Shown: positions 35,740 to 44,550 of the stretch, one piece after another
How the letters are laid out: each line of letters begins with the position of its first letter
Numbering within the stretch: the stretch's first letter is position 1
Source: Pirellulaceae bacterium
GTDB taxonomy: Bacteria; Planctomycetota; Planctomycetia; Pirellulales; Pirellulaceae
Direction of reading: 5' to 3'
DNA length: 64,000 nt
Assembly: GCA_020852965.1 (NCBI GenBank)
Contig: JADYZV010000180.1
Coordinates: forward strand, 1-64,000
Translations under genes and position numbers: made by a program
Notes under the pieces: model-generated
Database searches by the model: none
What the model was told of the DNA's origin: nothing
What the model saw: only the letters and a program-made list of their open reading frames with translations

Positions 35740-36984
35740 TTATTGCCATTTGCCACATTCGGCCGAACCACGTCCATATCGCCATGTTGCTCCCAATCCA
35801 ACCCAGTAGCTCTCTACGGTAGCGTTGGTGCTTGCGAATTGCTCGCTACCCTGGAACATACCGCCAGCGAACATGTCGAAATCTAAACCCGGCAACACGT
35901 CTTGGACACCCACACCACCTGTCAAGCGATGCTGTGAAATGGCGGCAAATTGACCCTGAATATAGCGCAGTGCAGGTACACCGTCCGGCAGGTTTACCCC
36001 GCCGATCGAAGTGAGTGACGCATCCCGCATCGGATTTTCATTGTAGGCATATCCCAAGCGAAGCCGCGTCCGAGGTGTGAGCGAGTATTGAGTACCCAGT
36101 TGCAATACCCATTGGTCCTTATAGATGGCTTTGAGGAAATCCGCATCGCTATGAATTTTGTACAACACGTCTGCCGCCAAGAGCAGCCGACCATCTAGCA
36201 AACTGCTGTCTGCCAACCCCCAACCCAAATTGGCTGGATGGTCGAATTCAATATCACGTGCCACACCGTTTCGAAAAACTGCCGCATCATCGAACCTAAA
36301 ATTCTTCTTCGTCTGATAATAGAAGCCAACTGAGGTTGGATCTCGAAGGAAATAATTGAGGCCTACACTGCCTCTTAACCCATAAGCGGGAGTCATGCCA
36401 CCCAAATCGACGAATGGCCCATCCAAGAACGAAGAGCCTACAATGAGCGAACTTCCTATGGATAGCCTGTCCGTCACTGCCACACCGGCGGCTCCGATCA
36501 TATCCAATGCCAAGTACTGGGCCGACGTGCCTCCCGACGCGGGGACACCGCGAAAGTCGACTCCAGCTCCCGCGTTGGCCATTACCCCGACGCCAGTCGT
36601 AACTGGTAAACCGAGAGCGCTAAAGTCTTGGATCACGCCAATTGCAGGAATGGCCGATCCGGGCGTACCCGACTTGGCAGCATAGGGATCGACACCGACC
36701 AGCGGCAGGGGAGCAAGTTGCTCAATGTTGTACGTCGCTTCGGCCCACCCTCCGCCCATGGAGAATTGCGTCCCATGAAACTGAGTCAACGTGGCTGGGT
36801 TGCCATTGATGGCCGACTGTAGATCCTGCGGTCGTGACAGACTAGCACCGGCCATACCACCCGAGGCAGGCATCATCGTGTTATGCAGTTCGATCCCAAA
36901 AGACTGCGCATGGAGCTCGGCAGTGGTCAGAGCTAAGGCGCCGATCAAACAGCAAAAGCCAAAGCGTCGGTTGCGCACGGACAT
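35740..36984 (-). CDS. Outer-membrane transport protein, FadL/OmpP1/TodX family
   Basis: The protein (414 residues) has a signal peptide ending in AELHAQ and a N-terminal hatch-like segment: FGIELHNTMMPASGGMAGAS followed by AINGNPATLTQF. This is the usual FadL plug with its NPA motif. Alternating beta strands then run to the end, for example LRLGYAYNENPM. FadL proteins let hydrophobic compounds such as fatty acids or aromatics cross the outer membrane. AAAGGA stands before the start. It converges on the sulfatase island and might bring in products or substrates of it, but this is only inferred from position. Confidence 0.87.
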   Translation of the reverse strand: MSVRNRRFGFCCLIGALALTTAELHAQSFGIELHNTMMPASGGMAGASLSRPQDLQSAINGNPATLTQFHGTQFSMGGGWAEATYNIEQLAPLPLVGVDPYAAKSGTPGSAIPAIGVIQDFSALGLPVTTGVGVMANAGAGVDFRGVPASGGTSAQYLALDMIGAAGVAVTDRLSIGSSLIVGSSFLDGPFVDLGGMTPAYGLRGSVGLNYFLRDPTSVGFYYQTKKNFRFDDAAVFRNGVARDIEFDHPANLGWGLADSSLLDGRLLLAADVLYKIHSDADFLKAIYKDQWVLQLGTQYSLTPRTRLRLGYAYNENPMRDASLTSIGGVNLPDGVPALRYIQGQFAAISQHRLTGGVGVQDVLPGLDFDMFAGGMFQGSEQFASTNATVESYWVGLGATWRYGRGSAECGKWQ

Positions 36985-37519
36985 TTTCGGAATCCTTTCC
37001 GCGAGGTTTTACGGCTTTAACCAAAACTATGGCTACATCGCTTCTATCGACCCATTGCGTTGCGCAATCCAACCTGCCCGAAGAGATCGAATGGCGGTTC
37101 GTCGACCAATACCACCTTTAACGACTGGCTAGACTGTGCTGTTCCCCCTCAACTCGATCAACAAAAATTGTCGCAAGACGAAAAAGCTAGCAAAAACTTA
37201 AACCTGAACAAAAATACGGGGAAAGCGAATGCGACGAGTAGAACGAGAAGAGAACTCTATCTAGCATCAACACCCAACCGCTTCGGACCGACGCGCCGCG
37301 CTACGCGGTTAAACAGATTGGTTCTCCGGTCGCGCGAGCGTGCTGCCGAAGAAAGTTGTTGTTTAACCGCGTCAGCGCTGACCTCGTGCCTTAAACCTCA
37401 ACGCTTTCGACCGACTACTTTAAACATCTCAGGGCTCACGACTTAAAGCCTCGAAACTCAAGCCGACATGCCCGTGATCCTCCAGCTTTACCCCCAGGCT
37501 TGACAAGCAAACAGAGTCG
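36985..37519. other. Intergenic stretch with a hairpin-forming repeat
   Basis: No gene is supported in these 535 bases. GCGCTACGCGGTTAAACA (37298-37315) pairs with TGTTTAACCGCGTCAGCGC (37360-37378) with one bulged base, a REP-like element that shares the CGTCAGCG core with family A. The reverse-strand FadL promoter must lie at the left end. Confidence 0.65.
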
Positions 37520-38971
37520 TTAAAAACTGAATTGAAACTGAGCCCGAAAAAGCCAACCCATGTTACCGGCATCGATATCTAACGCGGACGAGTTGATCGC
37601 AGCACCGTTCAGATAGGTTGCATCCGTTGTCAGCTTCAAATTCTGCTCGTGAAAGTACCAAACGGATCCGGCGGCGATTTCATCCGAACTTAGATCTGTG
37701 GCTCCAAGCGTGCCGGAGCTACCCGTAACTCTTGACCAACGCGAAAGGAGTTCAAGTTTTCGCGGAATCACAAATTTGCCGCATTGCAACCAGAAGCCAT
37801 GGTCAAATAGATCCGAAATGTAGGTGCTAGTGCCGCGGAATCCGTTGACGTTGCGAAAATAGTACTCGCCGGTCACTGAGTAACCTCGGAACTTCAGCGA
37901 CGCATCCAACGAATACTGCGCCACGCTGTAGCTTTCCACATCGCTTGGTAGTAGCGTGGAAAGCTGACGTCCCGAATCTACGGTACGCAGCGAGGCGAAT
38001 TCGGTCGATCCAGCCCGATCGATAGTGGTCACCGCGAATGCAGCTCCCACTCGGGACGCAAGCGATTGGTGAATTCTGAAATCGGCGAGCTGGCCTGGTC
38101 CCCAGTCACCGCTGGGGTACAGAAACATGCGCCCAGAAAATGCGTTGTTATTGTCGAGTGTTCCACTGCTTCCCGTTTCCGCGCCGCCCGTCACCAAGCC
38201 ATTGAACATGGCTAGTTCCCAGTGAATCGGCAATGGTAGGCTGTTGGTCACGCCGTAAAGGCCGGCACCGAGGCTGCGGTTGACATCAAAGTAGATACTC
38301 GACATCGAACGATCCGCGAATTCCAGCTCTTTTCCACTGAGTTGCCGAGCAAGGGAAAATGGCATTTTGTAAAGTCCGACTTTTACTCCAAGCGTCCCAG
38401 GGGTGCAGTCCCAAACATTGTGAGCGAGATCATAGTCGCAGTAATAGTCCAAGATTCTAATGCCGTCACTCGAGTTGCTACGTCCGTCAAATTGCACGAA
38501 GTAAGTCAAGTCGCTACTAAAGGCATTTCCCGAAAAAATGAGTCGCGCCCGTTTGAGCTGCAATTGGTTCAGGTCAGGGCTGCTATTTGCGGAATTGAAT
38601 ACTGTGTTGCGAAGTTGTCCCCAACCGTTTATTTTCAGACGATAAGGATAACTGTCGGTATTTAGCGGCAGATCCTGCTTGCTAGCGATGATGAAACCAC
38701 CGTCGTAGCCCACGCGGATCGGTATTGGAAACTGGTCCGCCTCAGCAAGATGCGGCGATGGTGCGAGGTAGGAGCCGTTACCCGTTGGAACTTCAGACAA
38801 ACTATCTGCAGCGCTCAGGGAATCTTTAGGCAACGTCGAACTGGGCGATAGTTTTGCAGCGCGTGCCTCGACGATTTTAACCGATTCAGTGGATTGACCA
38901 CGAGCCGTTTGAAAAGCGGAACAAGCAATCACGCACCACAATACCCAGTCCAGCGTGTTTGTAGTCCGCAT
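37520..38971 (-). CDS. Phosphate-selective porin, OprP/OprO family
   Basis: The product, 483 residues, has a signal peptide from Met at 38971 (WVLWCVIACSAFQTARGQ). About 60 residues of periplasmic or surface linker follow, then a porin barrel starting VGYDGGFIIASKQD. Its strands include RLKINGWGQLRNTVFN, QLKRARLIFSGN, and KVGLYKMPFSLARQLSG, all usual for this family. OprP-type porins prefer anions such as phosphate, and the planctomycete versions are often multi-copy. The start is chosen because an earlier in-frame Met, 35 codons up, would bury the signal peptide. It is divergent from the transporter at 39293, sharing the ~320-base promoter gap, in which nothing else was recognised. Confidence 0.85.
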   Translation of the reverse strand: MRTTNTLDWVLWCVIACSAFQTARGQSTESVKIVEARAAKLSPSSTLPKDSLSAADSLSEVPTGNGSYLAPSPHLAEADQFPIPIRVGYDGGFIIASKQDLPLNTDSYPYRLKINGWGQLRNTVFNSANSSPDLNQLQLKRARLIFSGNAFSSDLTYFVQFDGRSNSSDGIRILDYYCDYDLAHNVWDCTPGTLGVKVGLYKMPFSLARQLSGKELEFADRSMSSIYFDVNRSLGAGLYGVTNSLPLPIHWELAMFNGLVTGGAETGSSGTLDNNNAFSGRMFLYPSGDWGPGQLADFRIHQSLASRVGAAFAVTTIDRAGSTEFASLRTVDSGRQLSTLLPSDVESYSVAQYSLDASLKFRGYSVTGEYYFRNVNGFRGTSTYISDLFDHGFWLQCGKFVIPRKLELLSRWSRVTGSSGTLGATDLSSDEIAAGSVWYFHEQNLKLTTDATYLNGAAINSSALDIDAGNMGWLFRAQFQFSF

Positions 38972-39292
38972 GGTTCTAGGCACAATGTGAAAATAAGGAG
39001 ATATGCCCCAGCGCCAACCGCCTACTGGCCCTCTCTCATTATCGGCATAACCGGCACAGAACATCCATTCACTCATGAATTTTATGTTGTATTTCTAATT
39101 TTGCGATAACCTGGGAAAGCCCCACCCCGCAAACCAACCGACCAATACAGCAGGCTCTCTGCCGGTGGAACGGAAGGCAGTGGCTCCGTTGAACTGTGCC
39201 GAGGTGCGAGGGAGTGCAGAGCTTGGCCATGTGCGAATCGATCTGCAGCATCGATTCCAGTTGCGTATATCCGTCGCACTTTCCTGTCAGGG

Positions 39293-40186
39293 ATGACTAT
39301 GCCGACTACCGAACGAATTGCTAGATGGCTTACCACCTTCTTGGTATGGCTATGCGTTTTGAGCTACCCGACAGCCTTTGCGCAAGAGCAATTGGGTTTG
39401 CAGTCGGAGCGCCCGACGGTAATGGGTGAACCATCAAGTGAGGCTGACGAGGCAGTGGAAGACAGCGAGATCGAAACCGATCGCGACTCATTCACGCCGG
39501 CTACAAGTGTTGTTGGGAGAAAGCGATTGGTGGTCGAATCGGCCTATTCCTTTATCGACAACCGTGGCGTGCCCGAGACCCACAGTCTACCCGAGATCGT
39601 AGCCAGATACGGGATTGCCGACAACGTCGAACTAAGGCTCGGCGTTAACTACGAAGTGGGGGGAGCCGGCAACCCAGTCTCTGGCAATGTACCCGATGAC
39701 TCGGAGAGCACTTCCGGGTTAGAACGTGAAACTCGGTTGCTCTATGGTGCCAAATGGCGACTATTTGAGCAGTGTGATTGGCTACCGCAGAGCTCGATCA
39801 TTTTGCAAGGTTTCACTCCATTCAGCGGAGAAAATACCAATACGGACCTCGCTGCGACGTACGTCCTTGGATGGAAACTGAACAACGATTGGCAGTGGGA
39901 TTCAGCTTTCCGCTACGGTACCGGATCGTTTGAAGAAGATCATTTTAACGTGTGGTCGCCATCGACGGTTATCAAAGTACCTGTCGGCGAAAGATGGAAG
40001 ATACACGCCGAGTATTTCAGTGTGGCTACGGATGGCCGAGAGCTTGAAGGCACGCAGCATTTCTTCAGCCCAGGCGTACACTATCTGATTACGAAGAATT
40101 TTGAATTGGGCATTCGCGTGGGCTGGGGGCTCAATGACCGGGCTCCCAATTTCTTCAATAATATTGGTGGTGGAATCCGCTTTTAA
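39293..40186 (+). CDS. Outer-membrane transporter-like protein (phenol MetA deg. family)
   Basis: This 297-residue protein has a signal peptide (FLVWLCVLSYPTAFAQ) and, from about residue 65, the beta-barrel pattern of the MetA-pathway phenol degradation-like family: VESAYSFIDNRG, then ARYGIADNVELRLGVNYE and WLPQSSIILQGFTPF. Ending on FELGIRVGWGL and an aromatic residue (Phe) fits an outer-membrane insertion signal. The role in the family is only broadly known as transport across the outer membrane. Two in-frame ATGs, six bases apart, start the gene. Confidence 0.82.
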   Translation: MTMPTTERIARWLTTFLVWLCVLSYPTAFAQEQLGLQSERPTVMGEPSSEADEAVEDSEIETDRDSFTPATSVVGRKRLVVESAYSFIDNRGVPETHSLPEIVARYGIADNVELRLGVNYEVGGAGNPVSGNVPDDSESTSGLERETRLLYGAKWRLFEQCDWLPQSSIILQGFTPFSGENTNTDLAATYVLGWKLNNDWQWDSAFRYGTGSFEEDHFNVWSPSTVIKVPVGERWKIHAEYFSVATDGRELEGTQHFFSPGVHYLITKNFELGIRVGWGLNDRAPNFFNNIGGGIRF

Positions 40187-40236
40187 GCTGGACTATTTAC
40201 TCGTCCACTATCTTCAATTTACATGTGGTTGAAACG

Positions 40237-41361
40237 CTAGAGCGGCATCAGGTAATACATCCACGCCTTGATGCGAACAGTCACTTTGCTGATGATCTGA
40301 AATGGCGAACCGACGTCCGTGTAGATTGCCGTTGTGCCTGTCGTGCCGATGGCAAGTGATTCGGAGAGCGAGTCATCGTCCATCTTCAATTTAACCGCAA
40401 ATTTCCCAGGTGAATGAATCGACGCGGCGTTTGCCAATTGACCCGTCGTGGTGAATTGTCCTTCGCCGCTGGCCTGAATTACCGTGACGACTTGGCCAGT
40501 GAAAACTTGCCCAGGTCGCGACTTGAAGGCTATCTCCGCGCGGTCGCCTGGCTTTACATGCATGAGGTGGTTTTGACCAAACGTGGCGACAATGAATGCT
40601 TCCGAAGTGTCGATGAAAGTCCCCATGGGTGCTAGCGGAAGCGGTACCGCCATCGTCCCCTCGCGAACTTGCCAGTTGGTAACGAACCCATCGGCAGGCG
40701 CGTAAACGGTACACTGCTTCAAATCAAACTCAGCGTTGTCCAAATTCGCTCGTATGCTTTTGACCGTGCTCTTGGCCACTGCCAGGCTCGCGACTGCCTG
40801 GTCCTTGGATGCAGTTGCTTTTACCACGTTGGCCTGAGCAGCAATTGCCTGCTGATTAAGTTGCTCTAGCTGGACCTTACCGATCGACCCAGCCAGCGCG
40901 TTTTCGGATTCCTTTGCCGATTCGTATTGCGCTTTCGCCGCTGCGCTGCTGGCAATAGCCACTTGAATGCCTGCTTCGGCGACAGCAACACCTGCATCCA
41001 TCTGATCAACGGTCTCGTTGGCAGCATCGAAGGACGCACTAATCTGAGTGACGGTATATTCATAGGGTGTTTTTTGAATCTCGAATAGTTTGTCGACGCC
41101 CTTCTTCAGCGGCACGTTCGCATCCGCATAAATCTTATCGATCGGGCCTTTGACCTGGGGCACAATGGAGATCGTGTAGCGGCTGACAACCAGGTTGTTC
41201 GAGATCGGTGAGGAGAATTGCCAAAGTACGACGATAGCACCTACCGAGATAAGGCCCGCCGAGGCGGCCATGGCAATATTGACCGGCGTCGGCCGGATCT
41301 TCAGCTTGATGTAAATAAGCCAGATGCAAACAATGTAGCAAATTGCGAAAACGGCAATCAT
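40237..41361 (-). CDS. HlyD/EmrA-type membrane fusion protein (YiaV-like)
   Basis: This 374-residue inner-membrane protein has two membrane helices at about residues 3-20 and 28-47. A lipoyl-like segment follows (VSRYTISIVPQVKGPIDKI), then a long coiled-coil hairpin, residues ~100-200, rich in Ala/Gln/Glu, and a returning beta-barrel part (CTVYAPADGFVTNWQVREG). These adaptors link an inner-membrane pump to outer-membrane parts. It starts inside the end of the upstream small gene (ATGA overlap). This gene pair matches yiaW-yiaV/yibI-yibH in enterobacteria, whose partner pump is not known. No RND, MFS or ABC pump lies next to it. Confidence 0.88.
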   Translation of the reverse strand: MIAVFAICYIVCIWLIYIKLKIRPTPVNIAMAASAGLISVGAIVVLWQFSSPISNNLVVSRYTISIVPQVKGPIDKIYADANVPLKKGVDKLFEIQKTPYEYTVTQISASFDAANETVDQMDAGVAVAEAGIQVAIASSAAAKAQYESAKESENALAGSIGKVQLEQLNQQAIAAQANVVKATASKDQAVASLAVAKSTVKSIRANLDNAEFDLKQCTVYAPADGFVTNWQVREGTMAVPLPLAPMGTFIDTSEAFIVATFGQNHLMHVKPGDRAEIAFKSRPGQVFTGQVVTVIQASGEGQFTTTGQLANAASIHSPGKFAVKLKMDDDSLSESLAIGTTGTTAIYTDVGSPFQIISKVTVRIKAWMYYLMPL

Positions 41362-41612
41362 GATTTTTTCTCCGGCCCGCTATGACTCGCGTTGCCAGAT
41401 CGTAGAAAGGCCCACACAAATGCGATGGGCCAACCAATCCCGCCGCAGGCCAGGCCAATCCAGCTCGCAGCGTTGATCGCGTCTACCTGCGGATGGTTTC
41501 GCTTCAAGGCGATCTTTTTCGGCAGTGAGCCGAGAAACACGACCAGGGTCACGAAAACGAAAAACAACAAAGCCATTACGAACCATGCAAAGATGGTCGC
41601 TAGATCAGTCAT
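41358..41612 (-). CDS. DUF3302 inner-membrane protein (YiaW-like)
   Basis: The 84-residue protein has two membrane helices, at residues about 5-28 and 46-68, with a basic loop between (LPKKIALKRNHPQ). The segment HPQVDAINAASWIGL is typical of the DUF3302 family, whose members are found next to YiaV-like fusion proteins. The stop overlaps the start of the fusion protein by four bases, so translation is likely coupled. Function is unknown; it may support assembly of the adaptor. Confidence 0.82.
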   Translation of the reverse strand: MTDLATIFAWFVMALLFFVFVTLVVFLGSLPKKIALKRNHPQVDAINAASWIGLACGGIGWPIAFVWAFLRSGNASHSGPEKKS

Positions 41613-41927
41613 GAGACATAATTTCCAGAAAGCTGTTCAAATAATGCATTGATTTCAAACGACTGTTTTTCGCACGCGCGCTGAAGATCGATTCGGCGCA
41701 AAGTGTCCATTCAGATTTTCTAGTGCCAACTATAGCACGATTCTCGGCCTCGTCCGATTCATGGCAACACAAAAGGCCCGCCTTCGCAATTGAGCTCTCG
41801 CGCGTGGTTTGGTCATGCCAAGCAATCTCGTTCCATGCCAGAATCCAAAGTTCGACGCAAGTCTGATCTTCCTTTGTCTCCGTTGAGAGTGTACGAAAGT
41901 CGACCTGGAATATACATACTCGTTGCA
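41613..41927. other. Intergenic stretch upstream of the YiaW-like gene
   Basis: About 315 bases with no supported gene. They must hold the promoter of the YiaW/YiaV pair read on the reverse strand. No clear -35/-10 pair, hairpin or repeat was found. Confidence 0.35.
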
Positions 41928-42854
41928 CTAGCGGCTGGCGCGGCGCACGCCGACAAGTACCGAGCCAGGATATCGCTGCAGTGCCAATTGACTGGCGATC
42001 TCGCTGTTTTGCGCGGGCACCATCACGGTCATTGGTCTGCCAAAAACGCCCGGTCCGGGGGCTAAACCAACTTGCCAAATCGCGATGACTCCCGTGGCTG
42101 CACCCAGCATCTCGAGCTTGAGCATTTCGATCTGTTGGTTGACTTGTCGATCTTGTTGATAGGCCCTCGCAGCCGAGCGAACAAGAAAGCTCTCGTGTTC
42201 GCGGCTAGCATTGCTCTCTTCACGCTCCTTCCACAATTCCCAACCGGGCTCGAGCACCGCCAAGTCTTCGGTAGAAAACAGAAAGAACGGAACGCCAATT
42301 TCGTCGCCGCTTTCTAACTGAAGCATAACTCCTTCAAGCGGATAGGATTTGGGGGTGGTTCCCAACTTTTTTGCCCACTGATCGAGCTGTTTTTCGTTTT
42401 CGAACTGCTGATCTTCCAGCTTCGACATGATCCGTAGCACTAACTTTTGGTGCAACGGATCAAGCCTCGAAAATGGCTTATCATTGATATGGACGGATCG
42501 CAGCTTTCGCTGAATGGTTAGCGGCTTGCGCCCATAGGCTAGCACTCGGCCTCGGACTTTCATGCCGTCCTTGGCCGTCCACGTTTGCATTTCATCCGCT
42601 GCCTTGCGTTCGGCGTCTTGAGCCTCTTGCGAGCGCACATACTCCTGGTCCTTGGCCGAAAGATCCTTCAACTCGATAGCGACCAATTCACCAGTCGGCT
42701 TTTTTAGTACAACCATCGAGTCATTGAAGCTAATCACCTCAGCCTCGAGTTCGTACGCACCATTGGCGTTTGACCAAATGCGGCCAAATGCAACGCCACT
42801 GGGGCCTGTGCAGATCCCGATGAAGAGTAGAACGATCGAAAGTGAAGCGCGCAT
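41928..42854 (-). CDS. Secreted SHD1-domain protein
   Basis: This 308-residue protein has a signal peptide ending in VAFG at about residue 24. It then has an SHD1 (SLA1 homology 1) domain: RIWSNANGAYELEAEVISFN, followed by VVLKKPTGELVAIELKDLS and DQEYV. A second, similar but weaker module follows at about 90-135 (WTAKDGMKVRGRVLAYG). The rest is helical, with no known motif. SHD1 modules are common in exported planctomycete proteins and may bind peptides. GGAGGAAT lies before the start. Function unknown. Confidence 0.8.
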   Translation of the reverse strand: MRASLSIVLLFIGICTGPSGVAFGRIWSNANGAYELEAEVISFNDSMVVLKKPTGELVAIELKDLSAKDQEYVRSQEAQDAERKAADEMQTWTAKDGMKVRGRVLAYGRKPLTIQRKLRSVHINDKPFSRLDPLHQKLVLRIMSKLEDQQFENEKQLDQWAKKLGTTPKSYPLEGVMLQLESGDEIGVPFFLFSTEDLAVLEPGWELWKEREESNASREHESFLVRSAARAYQQDRQVNQQIEMLKLEMLGAATGVIAIWQVGLAPGPGVFGRPMTVMVPAQNSEIASQLALQRYPGSVLVGVRRASR

Positions 42855-42885
42855 GGGATTATTCCTCCAAGCAACTGATACCTGG

Positions 42886-42908
42886 GACTCGTCGCCTCGT
42901 CCACTACG
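42886..42908 (-). repeat. Family B repeat, near copy
   Basis: ACTCGTCGCCTCGTCCACTA, read on the reverse strand, matches the GTAGTGGACGAGGTTACGAG unit with few changes. It lies between the SHD1 gene start and the end of the next reverse-strand gene. Confidence 0.7.
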
Positions 42909-42915
42909 GGCAAAC

Positions 42916-44319
42916 CTAAAATTGGGTTTGGTACTTTTCAGTCATGGCTCGCCGTACTTCTCCTGTCAATTTGTCGACGGTAGCCATCGCCTCGTGATAA
43001 CTACCCACTTCAGCCAAGGCCTGTCGGCTCACTCCGTACGAGTCGCCATAGTAACCGCCATAATAGCCATAGCCGGAGGCTTGCCCACGCCCGTGTACTC
43101 CGCCGCTGGCATTCACGCTGCCAGTTTGAATCGCCACGCCGTTGCCCCGCAGGATGCTGGCCACGTTGACACCGTAATCGAGCATCTGCGGATCGACATT
43201 CAGAGTCGGCAATTCGTCGAGTCGTCTAGCCTGTTGCTGGTCCCACTTGGCTCGATATCCGGTCGTTTTTGCATCGTAATTCCGCACGCGTTCGACAAGT
43301 CCTTTGACACTATCAAAATAAGTCTTGGTTGCGGTTAAGGCCCGACTGTCGCCCCCTTGTCCCGTCCCTGTTGCCGCCGTCTCCGCTGGCTTGCTCGACT
43401 CTTTGACTACCTGAGCCGCATAGCTTTGCAAACTGAATACATTCAATACGCCATCGAGCGAGTTGGCGGAGATTGGTCCTTGGAAAGTCAGTGAATTGCC
43501 ATCCACTTTCGTCTTCCAGGAGGCGACCTCCGGAGCGGCGGTTCCATTGTTGTTCAGTACCTCATTGAGTACTGCAGCCGCATGGGGTGCGAACTCCGCC
43601 GGCGATTGGCCGAATTGTACGGACAAAATGCACTCCGACAAACTCCGACGGCCAACGATAATGCTGAGCCCTTGCACCGATGACAATAACTGTGCTAAGG
43701 CTTGAGGATCTTGGTTGCCTAACGATTCGAACGAACTGAGCCGAGATGCTAACCTAGCAGGCGAGAATGCGTTTTCGAGATCGACAGCCAACATGAGTGA
43801 CAAAAAGGCTTCGGGTTGTTTAGCCTGTTGCGTTAGGTAGGCTGGGATAGGGTTGTTTTCTTGACTATTAATCCATGAGGCTGCGAGCGATCGTCGCGCA
43901 GGCCGTAGGAAGCCGATACGGTTGTCACTGAGCGGCACTAGGTAGCTCTGCTTGGGAGTCCAGACCACCGGCTGGTCACCGATCTTGTCCACGTATCCAT
44001 CCATTGCCACAGCTAACTTGTCCGCATCCAAGGTCTTTGAGACCGTAGCGTAGCCAGCCTCCCAATTCGGAACCAAGGAGGAGGTGTTCAATTCGGAAAC
44101 TAGCCAGACGTCTTCCACTCCATCGTCGATCGTCAGCGGGATGTTGGCATCCGCTAACAACTTCTTCAGCGCGGGTATGTGCATATACCCAATTGCATTC
44201 GCAGGTGACGGAGAGCGGTGAAGAAGACTATCTAACTTTGCTTCTTGACCGAATGCAAAAGTCGGTAGCCAAAGAAAATAAATCGCCGATAATAGTCGGA
44301 CAATCGTGTGATTTGACAT
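42916..44319 (-). CDS. Unknown secreted protein (467 residues)
   Basis: The product has a signal peptide (LLSAIYFLWLPTFAFGQ). The body, residues about 40-330, alternates beta strands and helices without any known motif (ANAIGYMHIPALKKLLADA, IGFLRPARRSLAASW). The last 75 residues include a Gly/Tyr-rich patch, GYGYYGGYYGDSYG. I did not recognise a family. The protein may belong to the planctomycete-only secreted set. No catalytic pattern was found. It is read with the SHD1 gene on the same strand, with a family B repeat between them. Confidence 0.65.
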   Translation of the reverse strand: MSNHTIVRLLSAIYFLWLPTFAFGQEAKLDSLLHRSPSPANAIGYMHIPALKKLLADANIPLTIDDGVEDVWLVSELNTSSLVPNWEAGYATVSKTLDADKLAVAMDGYVDKIGDQPVVWTPKQSYLVPLSDNRIGFLRPARRSLAASWINSQENNPIPAYLTQQAKQPEAFLSLMLAVDLENAFSPARLASRLSSFESLGNQDPQALAQLLSSVQGLSIIVGRRSLSECILSVQFGQSPAEFAPHAAAVLNEVLNNNGTAAPEVASWKTKVDGNSLTFQGPISANSLDGVLNVFSLQSYAAQVVKESSKPAETAATGTGQGGDSRALTATKTYFDSVKGLVERVRNYDAKTTGYRAKWDQQQARRLDELPTLNVDPQMLDYGVNVASILRGNGVAIQTGSVNASGGVHGRGQASGYGYYGGYYGDSYGVSRQALAEVGSYHEAMATVDKLTGEVRRAMTEKYQTQF

Positions 44320-44550
44320 GTTTACAACCCGTTTACAAAGTATCAGTAATGTGACTCAAGTCGTCCAACTATATTCGAACCGAGGCCAGTATACCACAGT
44401 TTCCCAGGGTAAAAAATTGGCCGGCCATCTGCCGATCGAGCCTAAAGTTGCTGCTTCCATCCGTACCGGCGACCCAGAGTCTCCGGTTGGTGTGAGCTCG
44501 GGGGAGGACCAAAGCGGGGATAAATCCCCACACTCCCAAAGGGCAGGGGG

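Noticed and set aside
41605-42078. A 157-codon reverse frame between the YiaW-like and SHD1 genes
   Set aside because: It overlaps the SHD1 gene end out of frame, and the composition (Cys, Trp, Arg-rich) is not protein-like.
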